Shown: one piece after another, positions 47,376-60,100 of the stretch
Layout: each line of letters opens with the position of its first letter
Position numbering within the stretch: position 1 is the stretch's first letter
Assembly: GCA_014773175.1 (NCBI GenBank)
Contig: VXCM01001513.1
Location: 62,001-126,000, forward strand
DNA length: 64,000 bases
DNA from: Lucifuga dentata
Lineage: Eukaryota; Chordata; Actinopteri; Ophidiiformes; Bythitidae
Direction: 5' to 3'
Translations under genes and position numbers: made by a program
The notes under the pieces: generated by a model
Told to the model about the DNA's origin: nothing
What the model saw: only the letters and a program-made list of their open reading frames with translations
Databases searched by the model: none

Positions 47376-47382
47376 GTTTATA

Positions 47383-47396
47383 GTTTCCATGACAAC
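47383..47396. promoter_or_regulatory. RFX X-box (GTTTCCATGACAAC)
   Basis: Matches the ciliary X-box consensus GTTGCCATGGCAAC at 12 of 14 positions, with both half-sites and the central AT intact. It lies about 970 bp upstream of the ttll3 ATG beside CpG-containing DNA. RFX factors drive ciliary genes, and TTLL3 is ciliary. Confidence 0.6.
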
Positions 47397-47399
47397 TGT

Positions 47400-48359
47400 A
47401 CCCAGAGAAACAGCAAGTCGTTGAAAAGCTACCACCTGTAGCCATGAGTTAAAGAACATTTGCACCGTCATTAATGTTCTATCTTTCAGTTTATGATATT
47501 TGCATGATTGTCGGCAATTAAAGCAAACAGCCAACAGTACAGCACTATAAGGTCTGACTCTTGTGATTTCCGTGCAAAATGAGCTGGGGGTGCATCCGTG
47601 CATATCCAGTGTGCTGAGCAAAGAAATATCCTGGTGATTGGAAATTTTTTTTATTCTACTAAAATTATAACACTCAAATCACACACGTATGTTCCTATGA
47701 CAATGTGCAACTGCGACAGGATAAAATTATTTTGGTTAATGTAGGGATCTCAGTAAGTAATACATTTTTTAAAAAATGAAGTCTTCATCTTTTATACACT
47801 AAAACACAGTCAGTGCCTCTGAATAAAAGAATTAATATTGCAGCATCACTATGAAAACCTGTTGTCTTGATTTAATACAAGCTGTATCTGGTCCAACAGG
47901 TTAGGAGTGAGCAGTCTGCTGAGTTAAATCCAATCAGGTGTTTGACAATGGCAGGTATGGCATTGTTTTGACTGATGGAGTTCATGATGGAGACCATGTC
48001 TTAGCAAGAATATACTGTATAATAGCTGCTCAGCAAAACATTAATTTAATTGATTTCCATGCAAAACTCATATTAAACTCTACTTGGACACTTACTGGCT
48101 ATACACAGAAACTGCATTTAATCCTGCATCTAAAATATTCCACCAAACAAGAAAAGGCATTTTTCTTTACCATCACTCTGTCAGGATGTGTGTTTCAGAA
48201 TAAAAGGAGTCTTGACAACGGTGCATGTCTTCCATGAATGATTTAATAAGAGCTTAACTGAGGGAAGAAGCACAGAAAACACAGGCATGTATCCATCATT
48301 CTACCAAGTGCTGCCTTCTAGCATAGAGTTTTATAGCAATGTGATAAGATCATGCATCT

Positions 48360-48391
<32 letters not shown>

Positions 48392-49150
48392 CTACAAATA
48401 AGAAAAAAAAAAAAACAAGTGTAGGGAGTAGCAGGAGTTTCAGTCAGGGAGTTGGATGAATTGCAGGAATCTGAAAAGGTCACCTTTGACCAGGTTCCTA
48501 AGATGCACATCTTGAAACATTGTTTGCTACAACATGTCCTTATCTCAGAGCGCTGCGCTATGAAAACATCTTCAATGCATAATTGCTGAAAGACTCTATT
48601 TCTGTTCTATTCTACCTGTAAAACATCTATGAACAAGGTCACAAAACTGCATTCCTGGGGACATGATGTCCTACTTTACATTTTTGATCAAGAATTTTCT
48701 CAAACGATATTTTAATCACATATACTTGTTATATACGTGCACATTTTCCACAAGGTGGCATCCAAAGCTTTCTCTGTAAAGTCTTGCAAGAGCAATTAAA
48801 TTGTTTTCCTTATTTTCTTTCATCTCATTAGCTCACTCTACACTGCTTCACATTCAAATCTTAATACTGTGTTTCAGTAAGGGAGCCACTCTAACCATAT
48901 TGTATCATCAGTTGTCCGTATCATCAGTTGTCCATGAAACTACCACAATAACTAGTTTGGTGTGGATTATTAGTGTTATATTCAACCGTCAGTACACAAT
49001 GTTTACAATCTGACACATCTTAGCAACCGAAACTCGATACCCTTCAAACAACAGACTCTGGTTGAAATGACCTGCAAACTTAGCTTTGTTCTTTTTTGCT
49101 CTTTGCTTTATTCAGCTCTTAGTTGTGCAGCAGCATTGCGTCGCAGCCCG
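47400..49150. other. Divergent spacer ttll3-slc4a8
   Basis: AT-rich and without supported genes, apart from (GA)n at 48361-48387 followed by an A run. Confidence 0.6.
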
Positions 49151-49159
49151 TAGCGAGTT

Positions 49160-49458
49160 TGCGCGCTGTGATTGGCTGAAGCTGGAGTGATGCTCTCTGC
49201 ATCCTGCTCCTTTACAGCAGGACAGGAGGGACAGGAGCCGGAGCGCGTGAAATCACCATAACAGAACAGGGTGGGAAATATCATTTTCCTCATCTGAATG
49301 GAGCCGTGAAAGTTCAACATGTCTGTAGAGATAAAAGAAGCTGCTGGTACCAACTGGTGACTGTTTATTCCAAGACAGCGCTGTGAGGCTAATCTACACC
49401 TCTGAGTCTCACCTTTACACTCCGTGGACACTGCACATTTTTACCAAACGGATGAACC
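49160..49458 (+). promoter_or_regulatory. slc4a8 upstream region / probable 5' UTR
   Basis: More GC-rich than its surroundings, with an inverted CCAAT box (GATTGGCT at about 49170). Upstream ATGs open two short frames (49298-49309; 49319-49360, 13 codons). A third ATG at 49452 overlaps the main start out of frame. The transcription start is not known. Confidence 0.5.
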
Positions 49459-49503
49459 ATGTCCACCGGAGCGAACGACCCCGACAGCATCCTCAGCTAC
49501 CAG
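49459..49503 (+). CDS. slc4a8: slc4a8 coding exon 1
   Basis: 45 nt, reading MSTGANDPDSILSYQ, donor CAG|GTAAAG. It aligns with the human N-terminus ending in VLSYQ. Confidence 0.88.
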
Positions 49504-52500
49504 GTAAAGAGCTCTTTAACCGTCTATGCATGCATGGCTCCTTGACTTGTCACTATAAATAGTGGGCCACAAGCTGCACAACTAGCTATTAGTCTAAAAT
49601 TCACTGCTCAGATAGAAATTCATAGTTTGCTGATGGAATGATGCTGTGCGATTTTTTTTTTTTTTTNTTTTTTTTTTTTTTTTGGGTCTATTTATTGACA
49701 TAAATGATCGCACCCAGCGGGCCTGTCCATTACTGCTGTTGCATTTTATCTATAGGTCCAGGTTGCAACAGAATTGAAAAGATATACATGTATTTTTTAT
49801 TTTTTTTTTAAATTGTTGTTCATAGAGATTGCACATTTTAAGTGTAATCAGTCAAGGTTATGTCATGATGTGTGTTTTATTCCCCTGCGTGGGGATGCTT
49901 GATGCAGTGGGTGTTGTTATTCTGGAGTACACGTGTGGTAATCCCCGGTCACATTGCAGTTCACCGCACATAACGCAGGAGGAAGTTTATTTTGATTGCC
50001 CTTCAGTATGGATCTGTTCTGGAAAGTCTGGATGCTGCATTAGTGTATCAGTACAGCAGAATGTTGAATAAATATCGATGCATTATTGAAAAGACCGAAC
50101 TCAGTCTCATTTAAATGTCACCTGCTCGCCCCCAGGTCACTTGTGAGGGAGACACAGCAAGAATTGGGTTAGTTTAGTAGATTTGCTGCACGTTGTCGTT
50201 GAGGAGGTGTGTTATTTTCTCAATTACCCTCAAATGACCTTGACGCCATCCTGACTGTGCTGAGCTGTCTTGGTTAGCCGAACCCGGCAGCGGGGATCTG
50301 CCTTTGGTGAAGTGGGGTTTGAAGGTGAATGGTATGATCCATTATCAGACCTGAAGTCAGCTAAGGAAACTCAGAGAGACACAGGAAGAAAGGACAGATA
50401 GCTGAGCATCATTCAACAACACGAAGGGTACAAAGCTGGTATCAGCAATGTTTGTTCTTGTTTAATTTTAACTATGATGGAGGTTACACTACAGACCAGA
50501 AGTTTGAGGCCACCCTCAGATTAAAAAAAAAAAGAAAAAAAAAATAAGCATTACACTGTTTGTTTTACAATTTATTGCGCAGGAAATGAAAATAATAATA
50601 ATAATAATAATAATTCCATTTATATAGTACTTTTCTAGCTACCCAAAAACGCATGTATAAAAATATATAAAATTTATTTTTTAAAAACTAAATAAATAAA
50701 TAAACAAACAAATAAATAAATGTAACAGTTTTCAAGAAGAATTTGTGAACAAGAGAACATTATGTAGCCACTATGGCTTAAGAAATGATTTTTAATGATG
50801 GCATGCACAGTCTGTATTAATGCACTGGCACTCCATTTGTGTTCCAGCTCCCTTGCCCAAATTCCCTTGCTTATGTGTTTTAACATTCTATTCAATAATC
50901 TGCTGTCTGCCTTCTCCCAGATCATTTTGGGATTAACTTGCTACACAGTCTGGTCATGCTATTGCTCTGCAACCTGCAGCCTGCTTACAGCCTGTTTCTA
51001 CAGCCTATTGAATTGTTTATTGTTTTGTTTCTTTTTTTTTTTCATTGTGTCACCATTGATGGAAGAAATATTCAGATCAATTACTTGAGTAAAAGTAGCA
51101 ATAGTGTAATGTTAAAAAAAAAAAAAAAAANAAAAAAAAAAAAAAAATCCAGTACAAAGAAATGCTGAATGTGATAGCAGCACAATGTGTTAAAATATCA
51201 GTGGTTAAAGTAGTCAGTTTATAGAATGCTGCATTTCAGAGTGTTAAATTATTGATCTATAAGCCCATAAGGTAACATTTTAATTTTGGATGTGGCTCAA
51301 GTGATACAAACCTGCTTACTCTATGTATTGTAGTCTATATCAATATCTGTATGGTTGCAATCCTTTACTCCTAAATGAACTGAGAAATTATTAATTATGG
51401 TTTAGAGATGCTAGGACAATACTGTAAGTGTGATAAGTTGAAGTAAGAATCGTCGAATCATTTCAGCAGAAAACATATCCAGATCAAACTGGTTTGAAAA
51501 GAACCTCATCAGTCTCAACCCTACTAAACAGACTAAGATCAGTTTTCCAGGGAGAAATTATGTGACTTGTATCAGACTGTGTAGTGGAGGAAATGCTGTT
51601 CATGTGTATAATTTCCCCTTTGACATTGGGCCAGATGCCATTCACAGATCTAAAAGGAATTCAGAGATCTCCTTTTCACCTCCTCAGATGTTGGCATCAG
51701 TGACGCACTGTGTTTCTGTCAGCATGAACCATGTTTGTACTCAAAGACAGAGGTTTCAGGCACCAGCTGAGCACATACCTGATTTAGCCACGAGACCCAT
51801 TCTGCTACTTAGGTTGTTATCCTGCTGCAGCCCTCTGTACGCCTAAGTGGTTGGTGTGTGATTAGCTGTGATGGAATACTAAAGTTTCGTGTGTTTCCAG
51901 TTTTCAGTCTTGAACATTGTTGATGAAATGTTCTGAGTTTTGAATGTGGGTCTAATTTGAGCTAAAACTGTGGCTAGGTACATAGTAACGCTTGTACCGC
52001 TTCAGGTGATTGACTACACCATAGGCATGAGAGGGGCTCTTGTTTATTTTGGGGAGTTCACAGAGGCATGGGCTGTCTTGCCCAGAGTAGATACTGTGAT
52101 ATAAAATTGCACTTACAGTGATGTCTTGTTATCCCTACCCAGGTGATTTCACATTTCTCACTTTAATCCACAGGACTCTAATTTGACCCGCATCATTGCC
52201 ATATGAGCTCTATGACTCTCATGCGATATCAGGTTCATACCACCATCAACACAACTAAAGAAGACTGATTGCATAAACATCTTGAAGAATGGCGATTCCA
52301 GTTGTCTTTCAATTAGTACTTTTACATGACATTTTGCTTCCTTTAGTCTTTCTTTTTGCTTTTAGAATATTCTTTAACAGCTCACTAATTAAATCTACTT
52401 TCAAACCTTGTAAGGTTGAGAACACAAGCTCTTGCATTGCTATGTTGTACCACTTTAGTTCTCTATGATGTTAAAGGATCATACCTACGATTGTGCATGT

Positions 52501-55500
52501 TTGAGTTCAGTTTTCCAATCCATACACATGTTACATTACTTATTTTCCTACCTTCCAGTCTGCCATTGGTTTCAGTTCATTCCATATGCTATTAAAATCA
52601 ACTTGTAGAGAATTGAAACAAGCTTGAGATACATAATCCATCACAGCAAACATCATTTCTATTAGCCAGTCCAACTGGACAACTGGACAGAAGACAATGT
52701 ATTTCTCCACCAGGAAATATAGTCCTAGGAGAAGACTGCTTTTACAAAGAAATTGAAATGATCATGCCTTTCACAATCATGTTAGAAATGAAACTTAAAA
52801 TGTTAGAGGGTGAAACGTTGAATTTTAAGGTGGGTTTATCACCTAAACATTTGGTTTTGAAAGATTTTGGGATTTGAAAAAATAATAGGAGAATAAAATA
52901 CGGTTTTTTGGTTTGGAAAATGGTTGCCAGTAAAGTAACATGTATGCAGGCTGTATATATTGGGCTCAAACATGCACAATCACCAGTATGCTCCTTTAAG
53001 GCATCCTTCAGCCTCGATACCAAACAAAACTGCAGACAGAAACCAATTAGAGCACAAGCAATATGGAGATGCTGAATTTTATGTGTGGCATTCAACAAGG
53101 TGTGCATGACTCATGTTATCCGTGGGCTGAAGCAGTCAAAACAGTCTCACCTCTTTCCCTTTCTCCTCTAGCCCTCCCCTTTCCCATTTCACTTTTCCAT
53201 CACTACCAGTACTGTCTTCCTTTCATCAATTTGTGCTTTCCTGAACCACTGTAGCACATGTCGCATCAGGGCAAAGCAGTGATGGTGTGATGCTATGAGG
53301 GGCAGAGTGCCAACACAGACTCTCACAGATACCAGATACATGCAGCTCAGTCTGGAAGTGACAGGCCCTGTTGTCAGAGTCAGGATCTGTTGTCCTGCTG
53401 TCAGTTCAGGGTGCTGTGTGGGAGGAGAGGAGAGAGGGGGGGTCAGCTTAGACAGAAGAGGGGAGGTGGTGATGGGGTGTGTAGATAAAAATAGGAGACT
53501 GCCTGGAAAGGAGACGCAAGAGCACTAGAGGAAGTTGTTTCAGGAGAAATTTTCAACAAGTGCTTTGTTTGAGGTAAACAGGTTATTGTAAATGTGACAG
53601 TTGCTTATGTCTCGATTATCTGCTGCCGGCTCAGACATCTTTCATGTCAGGAGTCATAGATGCCCTGAAAGAGAAGAAGCTATGCCTTGCTGGTGAATCA
53701 TGTTTTTCTCTTTTACGAATTTGCCTTTCACTGTCTCACAGTGCTGTTCATGTTATCGCTGGTGTAGTTCTCATATTCATCCAGAGCGAAAATCTGTCTC
53801 AGTGAATTTGATCCTAATTTGCGCACTCACATATCGTGTCCTGCTTCTCACTCATGACTGGCCATAATGAGAGCTGGCTGTTAGAGAATGAATCCGCTTT
53901 GCTAAGTGGATGTTGATGTACCTTCATCAGTTTTCCCTCTGAACGTAACACCTCAACATAGCAATCAACAGGCCACATGCCTCTGCTGGATTCAGTCACA
54001 TCACATTGATGGAGTGAAAGGGCATTTTGCTGCAATACACTGATTGCCCCACTCAGCTAGGACAGTGCAGGATACAAATCATTGCTGCTCTAATTGTTTG
54101 AGATGAAGATCATTGCAGTATGTTTCACTGTGATGTACTTTGACAAAGACCTTTTGATATCTCCTAAAGTTGCTGTCCATATAATGTTGTTATATCTCCA
54201 AGAATTATTCATTGACCTTTCACATGGTAGACTGATGTACTTTTCATATCAGAAATAGCACAGTTGTAACTAACAACATTAACGATGGTTCTGCAGGCAC
54301 AACATCACAGCACTGACACTGGTATATATAAATTCAATGCAACCATTAGTAATGTGATTAGTTGCACTTATTTTTGACAAGTCACAAATGTTCATCTGAA
54401 TTTCTTTTTTCTTTTCAGATTTGCAATGGGTATTAATGGGCTTCATGAAAAGTAAAGTCATGAATGCAGCACACAAAGAAATGTGCAAGGAAATTTTTAT
54501 TTTTTAATTTTCATCTAGATCTAGTTTTTGCTTTTACTTTTACATGCTGAGCAATCCTAAATAGAAATATTCAGAAATAATGTACGACTGCAGATTAATT
54601 ATCTTGAAATGCATGAAAAAGACACGTGAATGCAGATAAAATATTTAATATCCTAATTTATTTGCTGGAACACTTTCACTTGTAAAGTATGCCACTAAAG
54701 CAGAATTTGACTGAAACAAAGAGATGTATGTTTATTAAAGATAAATGCTATTAAGTTGTAATGTTTCTGTTTTTCCTTTTATAAATTCACCACCGTATCC
54801 TCAGGTCCTGTAACTATATGTATTTGGCACTATCATATTCTTCTCTTTTATTACACAGCCACTGTCTCCCACGGGTGGTTAACACTGATAAGCTCGTAAA
54901 GGACAGAAACTCAAGGACAGGCAGCCATTTTGGAGCAAGCAGTGGACTGCTTTAATGGCAGTAATCTGTGTGGAAAACGATTATATATTCACACCCCTCC
55001 AAGCATTGTGACTGATTGTAGGGTAAAGGACAAGACTGACAGTTGCTGGGAGATGGTAGCAGGCAACAAAACTAAAATTATTTGCTTGGCCAGTGGAAAA
55101 TCATGCACGCATCCATGCTCAGAGGGTCACTAATGTGCACGCCCACACGCATACATGCACACAGTCTGAAAGCAAACAAAACTTCAAGTATCAAGTGAGC
55201 TTTTAATTAGCTGAAGCACTTCATGTGACACAAGGGAAGTGGGTTGTGAATAGAAGAGAACCATTAACCTGTAGTAAAAACACATACATGCATGGTTTCA
55301 CCATTAGGACAAAATGGCCTTAAGAGAACTAATGAACTGTGGCCAAGATGGATACGGACTGATGATGAGTAATATTTCATTATAAAGAATAAGGATTGAT
55401 GAAAAGGCACATTATCATCATGGCATTGATATATTAGTAATCAAAGCTCTCCCACAAAAGATTTGTTTTCTGTCATGCCATGTTTCCTGTTCTCTGAGAT

Positions 55501-56296
55501 ACATTTCCATCTACCCTGAAGCTATTGGATTGGCTATAGGAAAATGGTTTCCCTCCATTTCTGTCTGCACCAAATGGATTCAAACAAACTGATGATCTAA
55601 TGATCTGCCATCCTTTCTGGGACAAAGAGCTTTTAGAGTCTCTCTGTCTCTCCCTCTCTCTCTCTATCACTCTCTCACTCACTCATCTGCTCGTTATGTC
55701 TATATAGTTGGTAAAGCTCCAATTTTAATGGTGGCTGACTACACTGCCTACAGCCCAAACCCACATGCTGCTTAGAAGCCTCAGTTCCTCCGTCACAGCT
55801 GCACTGACTGATAACACATTATGAGTGTGTGTGTATGCATGTGAGCATCAGATTGAGCCAGTGAATGGATATATGCAGCAGCAGCACGAGCATTTCAGCA
55901 CCTCAATAGTATGAACATAAATACACACTTTAACTGTTTATCTCCAATTTAGATGATGAGCACCAAGCATCATAACTTTAACATGATTATACCAGCTGAT
56001 GCAGGTAAAGCCAACACACAAGTTGTTGAGCCTTTGAACCAAAGCAAATGTTGTTGTTTTTTCATGTATTTTTCAGAAATCTGAATGAGTCAGATACAGA
56101 TTCACAGACTCATAGACAACAATACCTGCAGAAATTAAAAATCTTGGGAAAATTAAATAGTTACATCAACATACATTAAACATATTCAAAAACAATTTCC
56201 CACTTCCTTTGGATAATCCACAGACCTCAATGTGAACAGATTTTCTACCTGTTTTTCAAACTCTATTCTTCTTTATTCTTTATAGTTAGATAAGAT

Positions 56297-56349
<53 letters not shown>

Positions 56350-57094
56350 AAAAAAAAGAAAATTATGTCAACTTGGTGTCAACTTTCTTTCCATATTTTT
56401 TTTTTTTTTTTTTTTTGCCAGACATGCTAAATAAGTGTTCATCCTTATTTACAAGATCAATAAGGTTTTTGTATTATTAAAGTATTGTCCTATTAGCGAA
56501 TGAGGAGCTCCGTAAGTGGAACAAGTGTTTTAGTACCTTGCTCAGGGGCATTTTGACAGTAATGCAGGGTAGACTGGGACACACCAGGTCATAAGCCCAT
56601 AAGCCTATCATGGCCTTTTTTTCTGTATCCACACAAGTCACACAACTTATTTTTTGGCACTGGCTGGCTTACTAATTAAGTAGTCCTGTTCTTTTAAAGG
56701 AGAGAATTGTCTTGGGACAAAGAAGTGCTCAGTCATGGAAAGAGAAGCAAATCCCACAGTGGTGATAAGGTGGAGAGGGTGTGGAAGAGGCAGGGAGGTT
56801 TTGCCTCAGCAGCACAGCCTCCCACACCTGTGAATTAACTGCATGTCTTGGGATCTCAAAGCTATGTTCGACAATTGTGTGAACTCTGAATAGCTGTCTG
56901 CACCGATATTAACATGGTTGCTATAAACACAGAAGCAGGATTTTAATTTTATGCTGGATGTTAATTAGATTTTTCTCAACAAACTTTTTTGCTATTATGC
57001 TTAAAAGTTTAGTTTTTATCGCTTCAGAAGGGCTAAAGTAATGAAACTGTGTTTAGTATGCATCCTGTGATAAATACATGCAGACTTACACACA

Positions 57095-57152
<58 letters not shown>

Positions 57153-60100
57153 ACTATCCCAGTTAATCACAGTACATAACTGCAGGCAGAACCCAGTACG
57201 ATACACAAATGTTATTTTCCCACCAAAAGGAGTCAATAAAAAGTGTGTGGTGTTTTATCAGCAATTCTCAAAAGAACCAAGAAAAATCAATCAGTGGCCA
57301 TTGTTTACTGCTGGGCCTCTCACATTCACACAAATATTCCCACGCAAATCCCAAATACACACACAGTCCCACACACAAGGTGCTTTTGTGCAAATGGAGT
57401 TTTATGTTCTGTATGAAAACTTTTGATAAAGGAAATAAATTATATTTAAAGGACATAGTTCTCATAAGCTGAAACCTTGTTTTCAACCAGTATAAATGAA
57501 GCTCTCAGATGCTGCGCTGACATATCAAGACATTTTCTAATACAAACCCTCAGATCATTCCAATTGCACTTCAAGGAGACAGATATGAGTCACTTTTCCT
57601 CTGTGACAGCCATGTAGCAACGTGTGCACAGAGTGATGATGCATCGCTAGCTGGATATCGGACTGACCAGTTAAAATACAAGACTGTATGACACAGGCTG
57701 TATATCTCTCGAGGCTGTGTTTGGTCCTTCATTCCAGCTTATTTAAGAGGATTGAATTCATCCTCCCCACAGAGGCCAAAAATAGACACCCACAGACAGA
57801 AACACACACACACATACCACACACATACAACTGTTGTGCTGAATGCCAAAAAAACTGTGATCCTTAAAATTTGTTGCTTGAGATTTACGGTCTGCAGTGT
57901 TGCTGCAAGTGATGCACAAATTCACACATGCACACATGCTTGCATTGCCAAATATTTTGCATATAATTTTTGTTGCAAATGGACTTACTCCCACTGCACA
58001 TGCCATTTTTGTTGCTTGTTGTACTTGTAATCTTGACCATTTCACTTCTTTTTCCCTTTTCCTTGTAGCACTTGAGAGGGATTTGCTCCACTATAAAGAT
58101 AAATTTATAGCCCTTTATAATTTATGAAAGCTTGCCAGAGCCAGTTAAACAAATTAATAGATTAAATAAAACCAAGGCTGCTCCTGAAAAAAGCTTTCAT
58201 GGTGATTGTACAAGCAACAAAATTGCAAACATGAAGCTAAAAAAAACCTAAAAAATAAACTAAATAAAACAAAACACAAACCGAAATTCAACTAGATTAA
58301 TATAAGCTAAACTAAACTAAACCAAACCAAATCAAGCTAAACTAAGGCAAGCTAAGTAAACTAAGATAAACTAAGCTAAGCTAAACTAAACATAAGATAA
58401 GATAATATAAGATAAGATAAGATAAGATAAGATAAGATAAGATAAGATGAATAAAGATAAACTAAAGTAACTAAACTGTGTCATTTGGTGCCAGATGTGA
58501 AATGGTTGGCCACATTTTAAAGTGAAGGATGTACATTTGTTTTTGGTTTTTTTGGGGGGGGGGGGNGGGGGGGGGGGTGTTGAGAATTTTTAGAATGTAG
58601 TTAAATTTTTAGTTGCTATTAAGAGTGTTTTGTGTTAATGTTTTCCTTCTATTTTAAGACCCACTGTTTTGTGAGAAGTGCAGTATTGTGAAATCGCTTC
58701 CATCATGAACTCATGTTGGAAGGTCTTAATTTTAATGAAAATAAAATATTATTGTAAAACTTATTATACTTCTTATACGTACTTCACAATCTTTGTGCAG
58801 TAGTTTGCCTTTGTTTAGTCCTATTAATCATTTTAAAAGTGGGTGTTAACCTTCTGTTCCTGCTATCCACCACCCTCGCACACATACAAACATACAGGAC
58901 ATGTGGGTCATGTGTTCATATAGAGTGGGTGGAATCATCCATTACGAAGAGAGCTATAGAGTTATAGATGTGTGTATGTGTGTGTATGGAAAGAATCGCG
59001 GTTAATCTCTGTTCGCAGGCATTTGGGTAAATGTATATCCCACCTCCTGTTTATTCATTGATTTTAGCATTGATTTTATTGGTAACAGCTTTAGCCAGGA
59101 TTCAGTGCCCACATACTGTAACCTCACTTTCACTGAATTCAACAAAGAACTGAACAAACCACCAACATAGACATTTAATGTATTTTGAAGTGCAGTGGTA
59201 CAGACAGTGTTGTTAAAGAAACAAATAGGAAATGAAGCATTTGGCGTGAAGAGTAACGGAGAGAGATGCATAGAGACTGCAGCAGCAACAGAACAGAACT
59301 GAGCAGCTGTAGAGGCTTCTACACTCATCATCAGTACATAGCCATGGAAAACACACGTAATGTGAGCAAACAGTGTTTCTGAAGTGCCTTGTCAAAAGGA
59401 AATTAAAACCCAGTAATAACTTGCAACAATCTGCAACCAGTAGAACCACTGATGGATGTGCCTTTTTGCTAATTTGATTATATTTGATTTCCTCTGGATA
59501 GAAGAGCTTAGCAGTTCACCAAATGAAGGTTGTGCCTTTCATATGCTGCTCTTGTCCATATCTTTGGCATGCATGTGTGTGTGTGTGTTTGTTTGTGGTG
59601 TGTGTCCTTCCTTCTTTGTCTGTACCAGACACTCTGAGAATAGACTGTCTGGAACTTGATGCTCACCTTTGGAAAGCTCTTGCCAGTTTGACCAATTAGC
59701 AGCTCTGTTGCTGCCTCAGTAGCATGTCTTTAAAGGAGATTTGTGGACATGTTGACCTTTCATCTTTCCTTTCAGGGACACACCATGAAAGTGTTCTTCA
59801 TAGCTCGATTTCCCCCCTAAGCTCAACATGACTTATAGAGTTAGAGGGAGTGAAAAGCTTCAGTTATGTACCACAGAGCATTTCAAAGACCCTTAATATC
59901 CACACTGACTATCATTATGAACAAGAATAACATTATATTTGTATGTATTTTGTGTGTGTGTCCTTCAGAGGCCAGATGAGGAGGTGGTGGTTGACCAAGG
60001 AGGCATCAGCTCAGTGTCAAGCATCCACTATGAGAAGGAGGAACTAGAAAGTGAGTAACCTGCAGTGGTGGAAAAACACTCAAATTACTACTCAAATAAC

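Larger units (their letters stand above)
49504..59968 (+). other. slc4a8: slc4a8 first intron (10.5 kb)
   Basis: No further exon was recognised. It holds both transposon copies (50.5 and 52.5 kb), AAAG and CA/GA repeats at 56.3 and 57.1 kb, the pentamer array at 58.3 kb and single-N homopolymers. Alternative first exons of slc4a8 could lie here but were not identified. Confidence 0.65.

Noticed and set aside
47196..47621. 141-residue open frame on the minus strand upstream of ttll3
   Set aside because: No recognisable domain; part of it overlaps the X-box and candidate 5' UTR exon. The frame probably reflects locally higher GC.
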